This document shows, piece after piece, positions 1 through 7,400 of a DNA stretch of 62,913 nt. Source of the stretch: an uncultured Hyphomicrobiales bacterium (GTDB lineage Bacteria > Pseudomonadota > Alphaproteobacteria > Rhizobiales > Beijerinckiaceae); assembly GCA_903900975.1 (NCBI GenBank), contig CAIUPE010000050.1:1-62913 (forward strand), written 5' to 3'. Within the stretch, counting starts at the first letter, position 1, and every line of letters starts with the position of its first letter. The translations under genes and the position numbers were made by a program. The notes under the pieces are model-generated. The model was given only the letters and a program-made list of their open reading frames with translations. It did no database searches and was not told the origin of the DNA.

Positions 1-16
1 CGCTCGCAATTGTGTG

Positions 17-160
17 TTTGAAGTGTGTTAATTTGGAGGTGGGTGGGGACCGTTCGCAATGAGGTCTCGTACGACCGTCGTCATCTCGGTTCCCCACCCG
101 GCTTCCCGACCGCTTGAATGGTAGGAAGGGTCTGACGCCCGCACACAATCGAAAGCAAGA
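17..160 (+). ncRNA. Predicted IS110 bridge RNA (limits approximate)
   Basis: A target-binding loop is closed by an 11-bp stem, 41-51 with 88-99 (one bulge), and capped by hairpin GGTC-TCGTAC-GACC (63-76). Its left guide CGTTCGCAATGA (51-62) matches the rejoined target in the same sense at 11 of 12 bases. Its right guide CGTCAT (79-84) is the complement of ATGACG at the right junction (1130-1135). The donor-binding loop has left guide ATGGTAG (118-124), identical to the right end 1123-1129, and right guide CACACAAT (142-149), complement of the left end 9-16. A small hairpin GGGT-CTGAC-GCCC (128-140) lies between the donor guides. Bridge RNA in the left noncoding end is the known arrangement for the IS110 group. 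Transcript ends are not visible. Confidence 0.7.
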
Positions 161-169
161 GGCCATCCC

Positions 170-1129
170 ATGCAGATGATACATTTTTTAGGCGTTGATG
201 TCAGCCAGGATTGGTTTGATGTCGCTATTTTTGGCTCGGCAAAGCCTGCGCAGTTCCAAAATAGCGAAGCAGGCTTTGACGCTTTCGCACAGCACTGCGT
301 TGACCTTGATTGGTCCAAATGCTTTGTCGTTGTGGAGGCAACGGGCGGATATGAGACCCGTTTGTTGCGGTATCTGATCGCTCAAGGGGCACACGTGCAT
401 CGCGCAACGCCCTTGCATGCCAAGCATTTTATCAGGTCACTCGGCCTCAAAGCAAAGACCGATAAGATCGATGCTTTGGCTCTTGCCCGCTATGCCGTTG
501 AGCGCCATGCTGAGCTGCCTGTTTTTGTTTTTCCAGATGAAGAGCAAAGCGCTTTCAATGACTTAATGATGCGGAGGGGCGATTTAGTAGCCTTTGCCGC
601 TGCCGAGAAGGCGCGCGCTTCACAACCGCGTTACAAAGATGCGGCCTCCTCCGTTATGCAATCCATTGAGGCGATGCTCGGCTTTATTGAGGCCCAAATC
701 GCCGCCATTGAGGCCGAACTTGATGCCCTTGTGGAAGCCTCTCCAACCTTAAGCCGCCGCATCGAGACCCTACGCACAGTCAAAGGCGTCGGACGGCTCA
801 GCGCCTATGCTTTGCAAGCCTTCATGCCAGAACTTGGAACCTTGACACGCCGAACCGCGGCAAGTTTGGCAGGATGTGCACCTCACCCCCGCGATAGCGG
901 TATCAAAAACCGAAAGCGAAGCGTCTTCGGTGGAAGAGGTACCGTTAAACGAATGCTCTTCCTCGCCGCCATGACCGCGCGGCGATACGAGCCAGCCCTC
1001 AAAGCCTTCTTCGAAAAACTCGTCGCAACCGGAAAGCCAAAAATGGTCGCACTAACCGCTCTCATGCGAAAAATTATCGTCATCGCAAATGCACGATTGA
1101 AAGAATTGAATCTTCAATCATCATGGTAG
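170..1129 (+). CDS. IS110-family transposase (bridge-RNA-guided recombinase)
   Basis: This 319-residue protein has the two-domain IS110 architecture. The N-terminal RuvC-like DEDD domain shows D10 in GVDVSQDWFDVA, E56 in VVVEATGG, and D98/D101 in KTDKIDALALARYA. The C-terminal Transposase_20 domain (about 195-290) contains LRTVKGVGRLSAYAL and the SG motif at S243, the likely catalytic serine. Length is normal and no frame is broken, so the enzyme is probably active. An AGAGG ribosome site (158-162) precedes the ATG at 170; the ATG at 176 is an alternative. Known function in the family is excision as a circle and RNA-guided insertion without target duplication. Confidence 0.95.
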   Translation: MQMIHFLGVDVSQDWFDVAIFGSAKPAQFQNSEAGFDAFAQHCVDLDWSKCFVVVEATGGYETRLLRYLIAQGAHVHRATPLHAKHFIRSLGLKAKTDKIDALALARYAVERHAELPVFVFPDEEQSAFNDLMMRRGDLVAFAAAEKARASQPRYKDAASSVMQSIEAMLGFIEAQIAAIEAELDALVEASPTLSRRIETLRTVKGVGRLSAYALQAFMPELGTLTRRTAASLAGCAPHPRDSGIKNRKRSVFGGRGTVKRMLFLAAMTARRYEPALKAFFEKLVATGKPKMVALTALMRKIIVIANARLKELNLQSSW

Positions 1130-1141
1130 ATGACGCAATAG

Positions 1142-1168
1142 AAATGCTGCGCAGCAAAAAGCCCGCTT
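1142..1168. repeat. Left copy of a 27-base direct repeat flanking the yefM-yoeB cassette
   Basis: This segment, beginning AAATGCTGCGCAGC and ending AAAAAGCCCGCTT, is a near copy of 1938-1964, which forms the 5' part of the purC terminator. Three mismatches or gaps separate them. It starts eleven bases after the IS110 core. Only one arm of the terminator hairpin is present here, so it would not terminate transcription. Confidence 0.6.
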
Positions 1169-1198
1169 AGCAGTCGCGCTTCAAGAGTGATTGGAAAA

Positions 1199-1459
1199 TT
1201 AATAATGATACCGGCACGCGGTTATAACAACGGTGCTTGCCTCAACCGCATAAACAAGTCGATGTGTATCATCGATGCGGCGTGACCAATATCCCGAAAG
1301 GTTTTCCCGTAATGGCTCAGGCTTGCCGATGCCCGTAAACGGCTCGCGCAAGATATCCCGCACCAATTGATTGATCCGCTTCAGCGTCTTTTTATCTTGG
1401 ACCTGCCAGTAGAGATAATCTTCCCAGCCGTCTGGCGTAAAAGTGAGCCGTCTAGTCAT
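1199..1459 (-). CDS. yoeB: YoeB-family mRNA interferase toxin
   Basis: This 86-residue protein matches YoeB along its whole length, including DGWEDYLYWQ, IGKPEPLRENLSGYWSRRID, and the terminal CRYHY. The residues matching the catalytic E46, R65 and H83 of E. coli YoeB are all present. YoeB cleaves mRNA at the ribosomal A site when released from YefM. The ATG at 1459 overlaps the end of the antitoxin gene by 8 bases, so the two are translationally coupled with the antitoxin first. Nothing suggests inactivation. Confidence 0.95.
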   Translation of the reverse strand: MTRRLTFTPDGWEDYLYWQVQDKKTLKRINQLVRDILREPFTGIGKPEPLRENLSGYWSRRIDDTHRLVYAVEASTVVITACRYHY

Positions 1460-1709
1460 CAATCAACGACTGCTCAACGGCTTCGCCTGCGCGATGTTGC
1501 TTAATCGAACGCGCCAGACGTTGCGCATTGGCGGGAGACTTCAAGAGATAGGCCGTCTCCATGATGCTATTATAGGTGTCCAGCGACATCACAACGGCAT
1601 TCGGCGCATCGCGCCGCGCGATGATGGTCACATTCGCATCGTCTACGACCTTGTCGAGAACACTTTTGAGATTGTTCCGCGCTTCCGTGAAATTAACAAC
1701 ATCAAGCAT
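1452..1709 (-). CDS. yefM: YefM-family antitoxin
   Basis: This 85-residue Phd/YefM protein begins MLDVVNFTEARNNLKSVLDKV and carries the VMSLDTYNSIMETAYLL core of YefM. The N-terminal half dimerises and binds DNA; the C-terminal part (about 60-85) wraps the toxin. In-frame TTG and GTG codons lie just upstream (1715, 1712), but the ATG at 1709 fits family length and has an AAGG site at suitable distance. It is the first gene of the pair and, as in the family, should repress its own promoter through the palindrome at 1742-1767. Confidence 0.93.
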   Translation of the reverse strand: MLDVVNFTEARNNLKSVLDKVVDDANVTIIARRDAPNAVVMSLDTYNSIMETAYLLKSPANAQRLARSIKQHRAGEAVEQSLIDD

Positions 1710-1741
1710 CACCAACGAACCTTGTTACATGATCAGTATAT

Positions 1742-1767
1742 GGTACATGTGTAACACATGCGGTACC
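1742..1767 (-). promoter_or_regulatory. Nested palindrome, likely YefM operator
   Basis: The inner palindrome CATGTGT-A-ACACATG (1746-1760) is perfect, and is enclosed by GGTAC (1742-1746) and GTACC (1763-1767). It lies about 35 bases upstream of the yefM start codon, where autorepression operators of YefM-YoeB systems sit. Function is inferred from position and symmetry. Confidence 0.55.
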
Positions 1768-1792
1768 TTGATTCAAGGCATCGCGAACCTTT

Positions 1793-1849
1793 GGACCGCG
1801 CGCCTCCTGGCTCGCATTCTTAAGAAGCGCGCCGGGAGGCGCGCGGTCC
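1793..1849. repeat. REP-like palindromic element, copy 1
   Basis: The 57-base unit starts GGACCGCGCGCCTCC and ends GGGAGGCGCGCGGTCC, so the arms fold into a strong GC-rich hairpin around an AT-richer centre containing GCATTCTTAAG. A second copy with the same end sequences and a shared CGCATT centre lies at 44671-44723. Two unlinked intergenic copies in one window indicate a dispersed repeat family. No RayT-like transposase is present in the window. Confidence 0.7.
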
Positions 1850-1937
1850 AACTACTCCAGCAATCCATAAAAATTGCTGCGCAGCAATTGTGCAGCATAA
1901 ATTTATCAACCCCTTGAAATAAAAGCCATTTCACAAA

Positions 1938-1964
1938 AATGCTGCTCAACAAAAAAGCCCGCTT
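1938..1964. repeat. Right copy of the 27-base direct repeat
   Basis: This copy overlaps the purC terminator and is the likely parent of the copy at 1142-1168. A related perfect palindrome, ATTGCTGC-GCAGCAAT, lies nearby at 1873-1888 and shares the GCTGCGCAGC core of the left copy (1146-1155). Confidence 0.6.
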
Positions 1965-1977
1965 TGTAGCGGGCTTT
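1954..1977 (-). terminator. Rho-independent terminator of purC
   Basis: AAAGCCCGCT (1954-1963) and AGCGGGCTTT (1968-1977) form a perfect 10-bp stem with a four-base loop. Read on the minus strand the stem runs into a T tract (complement of 1951-1956). It lies 37 bases beyond the purC stop. Confidence 0.85.
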
Positions 1978-2013
1978 CCTGAATTATTGTGCGGTGCAAT
2001 ATAATTGCCTAAT

Positions 2014-2778
2014 TTACTGGACTAGCTTCGGTCCACCGCCGGCAACCGGCTCGTTCTCGGCCAGAATGCCGAGGCGGCGAGCAACTTCGGTATAGGCTTC
2101 GACCAGATTGCCGAGATCGCGGCGGAAGAGGTCTTTATCGAGCTTGTCGTTCGATTTTACGTCCCACAACCTGGCGGAATCGGGCGAGATCTCGTCGGCA
2201 AGGACGATGCGCATCATTTCGCCCTCCCAGAGCCTGCCACATTCGATCTTGAAATCGACGAGCTTGATACCAGCACCCAGAAAGAGGCCCGTCAGGAAAT
2301 CATTGACGCGAAGCGCTAAGGCCATGATGTCGTCGAGTTCCTGCGGCGTGGCCCATCCGAACGCCGTAATGTGCTCTTCTGAAACCATTGGATCGTTTAG
2401 CGCATCGTTCTTGTAATAGAACTCGATGATTGAGCGCGGCAGCGGTGTGCCCTCTTCCAACCCGAGACGGGTGGCGAGCGAACCCGCGGCAATGTTGCGA
2501 ACAACCACTTCAAGCGGAATAATTTCCACTTCGCGGATCAGCTGTTCGCGCATATTGAGCCGCCGGATGAAATGCGTTGGCACTCCAATGGCGTTCAAAT
2601 GGTTGAAGATAAATTCGGAGATGCGATTGTTCAACACGCCCTTGCCTTCCAAGACAGCGTGCTTCTTGGCGTTAAAGGCGGTGGCATCATCCTTGAAGTG
2701 CTGGACGAGGGTGCCAGGCTCAGGACCCTCATAGAGGATCTTCGCCTTGCCCTCGTAAATGCGACGGCGGCGGTTCAT
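2014..2778 (-). CDS. purC: Phosphoribosylaminoimidazole-succinocarboxamide synthase
   Basis: PurC joins CAIR and aspartate to give SAICAR in purine synthesis. The 254-residue protein starts [18 protein letters not shown], the standard alphaproteobacterial start, and contains [40 protein letters not shown] and VDFKIECGR, which form the ATP and CAIR sites. In-frame ATGs at 2784 and 2808 exist; the one at 2778 was chosen on family length, although its ribosome site is weak. The gene appears to be transcribed alone and ends in a strong terminator. Confidence 0.96.
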   Translation of the reverse strand: MNRRRRIYEGKAKILYEGPEPGTLVQHFKDDATAFNAKKHAVLEGKGVLNNRISEFIFNHLNAIGVPTHFIRRLNMREQLIREVEIIPLEVVVRNIAAGSLATRLGLEEGTPLPRSIIEFYYKNDALNDPMVSEEHITAFGWATPQELDDIMALALRVNDFLTGLFLGAGIKLVDFKIECGRLWEGEMMRIVLADEISPDSARLWDVKSNDKLDKDLFRRDLGNLVEAYTEVARRLGILAENEPVAGGGPKLVQ

Positions 2779-3047
2779 CGACATATACCGTTGTTTGAGG
2801 AAATCCATAACCGGAAATCTATCCTTACAGGAAAACCCATCTGATTTGCAACGCAACATATCGATTTTTGCGGGGCATTACAAAAGTGTTCCCTCCCTTT
2901 TTCCAACGAGGGACCCCAACGCGGGTCTCCCTAGGTTGAAGGCAAGACTTTTTAATCTTATCTCTATCGAACGGATAGGCGATTCAAGCTGCAGCCTTGA
3001 TCTGGATGTTGCCTTAGATCAGAGTTGGTAAAATGGGGAGTAAAGTA

Positions 3048-3371
3048 ATGAGTTCATTTGATGATCGGGAACGTGGCTATGAGGCGAAATTTGCGCATGA
3101 TCAGGAGCTTAACTTCCGAATTCTCGCGAGGCGGAACCATTTGCTCGGTGTCTGGGCAGGCGAATTGCTCGGCTATCACGGCGGCGAATTAGCCCATTAT
3201 GCGGACACTGTCATTTCGGCTGATCTGACGGAACCAGGCGATGACGACGTCTTACAAAAAATTGCAAAGGACTTTTCCGAGCGGCATATTGCCAAATCTA
3301 CGATAGAAATCCGCGCTGAAATGGAACAACTTTACAGCGTCGCTAAACGAGAAGTTTTAACAGGCGAATAA
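3048..3371 (+). CDS. DUF1476 protein, F1-ATPase inhibitor zeta subunit
   Basis: This 107-residue protein is a canonical DUF1476 member, beginning MSSFDDRERGYEAKFAHDQE. In Paracoccus and relatives this family is the zeta subunit, whose N-terminal inhibitory region blocks the F1-ATPase in the hydrolytic direction. A GGGGAG site at 3035-3040 decides for the ATG at 3048 over the one at 3033. A paralogue follows 147 bases downstream. No ATP synthase gene lies in the window. Confidence 0.9.
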   Translation: MSSFDDRERGYEAKFAHDQELNFRILARRNHLLGVWAGELLGYHGGELAHYADTVISADLTEPGDDDVLQKIAKDFSERHIAKSTIEIRAEMEQLYSVAKREVLTGE

Positions 3372-3518
3372 AAATTTTTGGCATTTTCGCCCAAAATTAT
3401 GCGGTACCAACAATTCTAATCTTTGCCACAACGGTCAAGTCATCAGTTGCGGATAGGACGGCAAAACGGCTTCGGCATGCAGCCAAGCAAGATTTCCGGA
3501 CGTTGGGAGAACCGCACG

Positions 3519-3842
3519 ATGACGAATCTCGATTTGCACCAAAATGCCCATGAATATCGTTTTGCTCACGATGAATTGTTCCGCTTTCGGGTCAACGCCC
3601 GTAGCGCCCGCTTGTTTGGCCTCTGGGTGGGCAAAATCTTGGGGCTAGCGGGCGACGGACTCGAAGATTATGCCAGCAGAATCATGAGTGCCTCGGTTAC
3701 CCATGCCCACGCAGCCGATATTCTCGATCACTTGGCCAGTGAATTAGCCCGCCGCGAAATCATGATCACAAAGGCGCAATTGATCGCGCACCAAGACACG
3801 CTCCGTGAACAAGCCAAGGCGGAGTTAACAGCGCATGTCTAA
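3519..3842 (+). CDS. Second, divergent DUF1476 (zeta-like) protein
   Basis: The protein has exactly the same length (107 residues) and the same fold signature as its neighbour: FAHDELFRFRVNARSARLFGLWVGKILG aligns with the neighbour's FAHDQ...RRNHLLGVWAGELLG. The N-terminal FDDRERGYE segment is replaced by LDLHQNAHEY. In the family that segment carries inhibition, so this copy may bind F1 differently or have lost inhibition; that is inference. A GGGAG site at 3505-3509 supports the ATG at 3519. Confidence 0.82.
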   Translation: MTNLDLHQNAHEYRFAHDELFRFRVNARSARLFGLWVGKILGLAGDGLEDYASRIMSASVTHAHAADILDHLASELARREIMITKAQLIAHQDTLREQAKAELTAHV

Positions 3843-3938
3843 CGGCATGAGAACCGGCCTTGTTTCCAGACCATATTCCCGCTTAGACTTTCGGGCGTTG
3901 GTCTCGAAACGACGTTGACCCCGAAGGAGTATGGTTGA

Positions 3939-4718
3939 ATGGCCCATCTTGAAACGATCCGCTCGCTTGCTAATCGCATGGGCGGCGGATCTGGCCTTCT
4001 CACGGCTTGGGTGGGCATCCCCGATCCGCTCGTTGCCGGCATGCTGGCTTCGGAAGATTTCGATACGGTGACGCTCGATATGCAGCACGGGGCGCATGAT
4101 ATCCAATCGGTTGGCCTCGGGATTACCCGTATTACACTTGCAGGAAAGCCCACCCTTGTGCGCATCCCCGTCGGTCAATTCGCCATTGCGTCAAGGGTTC
4201 TCGACCTAGGGGCTGCCGGCGTGATTGCTCCCATGATCAACAGCCAAAAGGATGCAGCGGCGTTTGCTTCGTTTATGAAATATCCTCCGATCGGTGAACG
4301 CAGCTGGGGACCCACGATCGCCTCGGGTCTTACAGGCACAGAGGGCAATGTCTATCTATCGTCTGGCAATGGCATGGCGGTTTCGATTGCCATGATTGAA
4401 ACGCGGGAAGCACTATCGGCGCTGGACGATATTTTGATAACACCCGGCATTGATGCCGTTTTTGTCGGCCCTTCGGACCTATCGATCGCGTTATCGAATG
4501 GAGCAAATGTCGATCCAGGCCGCAAGGACGTGGCTGATGCCCTAGACCATGTCGTTGCCCGCTGCCGCGTCCACGGTAAATCAGCGTGTTGTTTTGCTCC
4601 CACACCACAAGCGGCGCGGGATCTCGCGAAAAAGGGATATGATTTGATGGCCATCGGTACCGATTTCGGCCAGCTCCGGAGTGGTGCTCGCGCCCAGATC
4701 GAAATCGCGCGAGGCTGA
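3939..4718 (+). CDS. HpcH/HpaI-family aldolase
   Basis: This 259-residue protein is a class II (metal-dependent) pyruvate aldolase of the HpcH/HpaI family, with a TIM-barrel fold. Visible site residues are the general base H50 (LDMQHGAHD), R75 (LVRIP), metal ligands E154 (AMIETREAL) and D180 (VFVGPSDLSIAL). Family members cleave 4-hydroxy-2-oxo acids to pyruvate and an aldehyde; the substrate here cannot be told and no catabolic cluster surrounds it. AAGGAG at 3924-3929 gives a strong ribosome site. The gene stands alone and ends at a symmetric hairpin. Confidence 0.88.
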   Translation: MAHLETIRSLANRMGGGSGLLTAWVGIPDPLVAGMLASEDFDTVTLDMQHGAHDIQSVGLGITRITLAGKPTLVRIPVGQFAIASRVLDLGAAGVIAPMINSQKDAAAFASFMKYPPIGERSWGPTIASGLTGTEGNVYLSSGNGMAVSIAMIETREALSALDDILITPGIDAVFVGPSDLSIALSNGANVDPGRKDVADALDHVVARCRVHGKSACCFAPTPQAARDLAKKGYDLMAIGTDFGQLRSGARAQIEIARG

Positions 4719-4725
4719 CTGAGGA

Positions 4726-4757
4726 TCACCGCGAACAGAAGTTTCCATTCGCGGTGA
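4726..4757. terminator. Hairpin between convergent genes, probable bidirectional terminator
   Basis: TCACCGCGAA (4726-4735) and TTCGCGGTGA (4748-4757) form a perfect 10-bp stem with a 12-base loop, between the stop codons of the aldolase gene (+) and the Spy-like gene (-). The T tracts are weak on both sides. Confidence 0.55.
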
Positions 4758-4768
4758 CAAAATCAACT

Positions 4769-5257
4769 TTATTGGGCTTTAGGCGCGTCGTCCGTCATCC
4801 CGTGATGATGGTGTTCCCAGCCGAAGGGCGATGACCACCGCAACGCATCGCGCTGCTTTTCGTCGAGCTTGGCATAAAGGGCATCAAACGCAGGCCGAAC
4901 AGTCTTCACGGCGCTTAGCATCGCGGTCAGATGTTGTTCCATACCGGCCAGCATTGCAGGTGGCGTGTGATCAACCGATGCAGGATCGGCAGGACAGGTT
5001 GCCTTCACGGTTGCTTCTGCTGATACGAGGGCCGCTTTCAACGCATCAAATTCCGGCTTTTGCGCGTCGGTCGGCTTAATCTCCCGCTGGAGGCGATCCA
5101 ATAAATGCTGGCCAATTGGTTCTTTGGCATCACAGATCCGTCCCATCGGGCCAAACATTTCACGATGATGCATGCTTTGCGCAAAGGCGGCTAATCCACC
5201 GCCCGCCACCAGCACAACCACTGCTCCGGCCATCAACGTCTTTTTACCAAATTTCAT
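4769..5257 (-). CDS. Spy/CpxP-like (LTXXQ) periplasmic protein
   Basis: The 162-residue protein starts MKFGKKTLMAGAVVVLVAGG, a clear signal peptide with cleavage near AFAQS. The rest is mostly helical with no cysteine pair beyond two isolated cysteines, and a histidine-rich C-terminus (WEHHHHGMTDD). The segment IKPTDAQKPEFDALK and the length fit the Spy/CpxP LTXXQ group of envelope-stress chaperones or metal-binding proteins. AAGGAG lies six bases before the ATG at 5257. The specific role is not known from sequence. Confidence 0.7.
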   Translation of the reverse strand: MKFGKKTLMAGAVVVLVAGGGLAAFAQSMHHREMFGPMGRICDAKEPIGQHLLDRLQREIKPTDAQKPEFDALKAALVSAEATVKATCPADPASVDHTPPAMLAGMEQHLTAMLSAVKTVRPAFDALYAKLDEKQRDALRWSSPFGWEHHHHGMTDDAPKAQ

Positions 5258-5393
5258 CGGGTTTCTCCTTTTGCTAGCCCCTTGAAGGCGATGCATCGAT
5301 TAAGCCGACATTCACCTTATGGTGCCGTGACGCTAAGATTAATATTTGTTGAGGTTCGATTAACCTGTCCCATCGGCCAGTCCACGCGAAGCG

Positions 5394-6269
5394 TTACGAA
5401 TTTTCTCGAACACCTAGCGCATCGGCAAGACGCTTCACGGCCGAACCCGGCTTCAAAGGCTTTTGCTGGCTCTCATGGGGCACCCAGCCTGAAATCCAAA
5501 CCAGTTCGAAGGTTGCGCGTACGCGGCCATCGGGGTCGGAAAAGCGTTCGCCGTAAATCTCAATGGCGCGGAGCAGCGTCGCCCGTCGCAACGGCGTTTT
5601 GCGGCGTTGTGCCAACATATTGGTGGCACCCATTCGGCGAAGGTCATGCATCAAACCAAGGGGACTTGCATACCGGACCGTGAATCGATCAACATCGGAA
5701 ACTGGAAGGGCAAAGCCCGCCCGCTGTAATAAGCCGCCGAGATCACCGATATCCGCAAAAGGTGCTACGCGCGGACTGATGCCACCCTCGATTTCGCTTT
5801 CCGCTGCGGCCATGCTTTGGCGAAGTTCCAGCAGGCTAGCTCCGCCGACGAGACATGCCATAAACAAACCGTCAGGCCGAAGGGCGCGGCGAATTTGAAG
5901 CAAGACACCGGGGAGATCGTCGACGGTCTGAAGCGCCAAGAGCGAAATGACGGCATCGAGGCTTTCGGCACCAAACGGAACCAAACCCGGATCGGTAACG
6001 ATGGAAAGTTTAGAATTGGCCATTTCCATAATCGGTGCGGCATGGATCACCTGCCCCACTTTGCCCGACGCCTGCAAGGCCATCTTTGCGTGATACCCCG
6101 GTGTACCAAGATCGAGCACAATTTCAAAATGCCGCAACAATGCGCCAAGCCGATCCGACAGATCCGCACCCGCACGGGCAAGCAGAAAATCTTCTGCCCT
6201 TTGCCCGATCGCGCGGCGAAGCCGAACGCGGACCAAACCTTGATCGAAAAGACGTGGGGTTTCACTCAT
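5394..6269 (-). CDS. SAM-dependent methyltransferase, NDUFAF5/BioC-like
   Basis: This 291-residue class I methyltransferase has motif I VLDLGTPGYHAK, with GTPG where GxGxG is typical, and the Methyltransf_11 segment SLDAVISLLALQTVDDLPGVLLQIRRALRPDGLF. The N-terminal MSETPRLFDQGLVRVRLRRA matches the alphaproteobacterial group related to mitochondrial NDUFAF5, a complex I assembly factor; that functional link is inference. It is divergent from comF across 45 bases, the usual order in this class of bacteria. Confidence 0.82.
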   Translation of the reverse strand: MSETPRLFDQGLVRVRLRRAIGQRAEDFLLARAGADLSDRLGALLRHFEIVLDLGTPGYHAKMALQASGKVGQVIHAAPIMEMANSKLSIVTDPGLVPFGAESLDAVISLLALQTVDDLPGVLLQIRRALRPDGLFMACLVGGASLLELRQSMAAAESEIEGGISPRVAPFADIGDLGGLLQRAGFALPVSDVDRFTVRYASPLGLMHDLRRMGATNMLAQRRKTPLRRATLLRAIEIYGERFSDPDGRVRATFELVWISGWVPHESQQKPLKPGSAVKRLADALGVRENS

Positions 6270-6314
6270 GGCTTTGGTGTATCATTCTTTCGCGAACGAA
6301 GGTCAAAGGCTGTG

Positions 6315-7085
6315 ATGGGGATGATACAACGTTGGGACATTTTCAAAGGGCTTGGTGGATTTAAGGGAATTGGCCAACGCTTGGTCAACCTTGTTTATCC
6401 ACCCTCGTGCATCGCATGTAGCGCCGCGCTGGCGGACGAAGACGGGCTTTGCCCGGCCTGTTGGCGACAAATTCCCTTCATCACCCACCCTTTTTGCGCG
6501 CGATACGGCACGCCTCTCCCCGTCGATCATGGCGGGATGATGCTCTCCCCCCTAGCCATCGCCGATCCACCGGTATTCGGCCGCGCAAGAGCGGTGGCGC
6601 GTTACGATGGCATCGCGCGCGACCTTGTCCACGGGTTGAAATATGGCGATCGGGTCGAACTTGCCCGTATCATGGCGCAATGGATGGTACGCGAAGGCAG
6701 CGACTTATTGGCCGACTGTACCTTGCTGGTTCCGGTGCCGCTCCATCGATTTCGCCTTTGGCGTCGACGCTTCAATCAGGCGGCGGCTTTGGCGGAGGGG
6801 ATTGGACGGCAAACCGGCATCCCGGTCGGCTATGAATCCTTACTCCGTGTCAAAGCCACGCGGCCGCAAGTGGGGCTGACACGAAGCGAGCGCTCGACCA
6901 ATCTTGAAAAGGCCTTCAAGGCCAATCCGGTCGATCTAACCCGAATTGCGGGTGCGCGGATCGTCCTCATCGACGACGTGATGACGACAGCCGCAACAGG
7001 CAACGCAACAGCGCGGACCTTATTGAAAGCAGGCGCTGCATCCGTTGATCTTCTTGTGTTCGCGCTGGTGGCGAAAGCCGGATAA
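6315..7085 (+). CDS. comF: ComF-family phosphoribosyltransferase-like protein
   Basis: The 256-residue protein has an N-terminal zinc-ribbon with C32, C35, C46, C49 (CIAC, CPAC) and a C-terminal type I PRTase domain with RIVLIDDVMTTAATG. ComF homologues take part in DNA uptake in competent bacteria; in alphaproteobacteria the role is unproven. The reading frame is open much further upstream, but that part lies opposite the methyltransferase gene and lacks similarity; the ATG at 6315 (or 6321) fits the family. Confidence 0.88.
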   Translation: MGMIQRWDIFKGLGGFKGIGQRLVNLVYPPSCIACSAALADEDGLCPACWRQIPFITHPFCARYGTPLPVDHGGMMLSPLAIADPPVFGRARAVARYDGIARDLVHGLKYGDRVELARIMAQWMVREGSDLLADCTLLVPVPLHRFRLWRRRFNQAAALAEGIGRQTGIPVGYESLLRVKATRPQVGLTRSERSTNLEKAFKANPVDLTRIAGARIVLIDDVMTTAATGNATARTLLKAGAASVDLLVFALVAKAG

Positions 7086-7128
7086 TCATCCTATATTAAC
7101 GTAGAACCACCGATAAGGAATGACGACG

Positions 7129-7386
7129 ATGCAAGCTGTTACGATTTACACAAAGTCATGGTGCCCCTATTGCCACTCGGCGCTCGACCTTCTGAAAAAG
7201 AAGGGCGTGACCTATGAGCAGATCGACGTTTCAGCAGGAGGCGACGCTCAGGCTGCGATGGCTGTGCGGGCCAATGGCCGTTCGTCCGTGCCGCAGATTT
7301 TCGTGGGATCAACCCATGTGGGCGGCTGCGACGACCTCTACGCTTTGGACAGCGCGGGCAAACTAGATCCCTTGTTGAACGCTTAA
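7129..7386 (+). CDS. grxC: Glutaredoxin 3
   Basis: This 85-residue dithiol glutaredoxin carries the CPYC active site at residues 12-15, the TVP-like cis-proline in SSVPQIFVG, and the GGCDDLYAL glutathione site. It reduces disulfides and mixed glutathione disulfides. The ATG at 7129 has AAGGA eight bases upstream; the ATG at 7120 directly abuts the same site and is less likely. It leads a run with the nitrilase and DUF1178 genes. Confidence 0.95.
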   Translation: MQAVTIYTKSWCPYCHSALDLLKKKGVTYEQIDVSAGGDAQAAMAVRANGRSSVPQIFVGSTHVGGCDDLYALDSAGKLDPLLNA

Positions 7387-7400
7387 GGAGCCTAACGGTC

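Larger units (their letters stand above)
9..1131 (+). mobile_element. IS110-family insertion sequence, complete, AT core at both ends
   Basis: The element holds one DEDD transposase gene and about 160 bases of structured upstream DNA. The borders are inferred from guide matches in the upstream RNA. The left junction reads CGCTCGCA-AT-TGTGTG (1-14) and the right junction reads ATGGTAG-AT-GACG (1123-1135), so dinucleotide AT (9-10 and 1130-1131) is the shared core. There are no terminal inverted repeats, as expected for this family. The right end coincides with the transposase stop codon. Joining the flanks gives a target CGCTCGCA-AT-GACG. The left flank is only eight bases long in this window, so the left border could not be tested further. 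Confidence 0.72.

Noticed and set aside
5817-6314. Upstream extension of the comF reading frame
   Set aside because: It lies opposite the methyltransferase gene and has no ComF similarity; the zinc-ribbon begins about 30 residues after the ATG at 6315.
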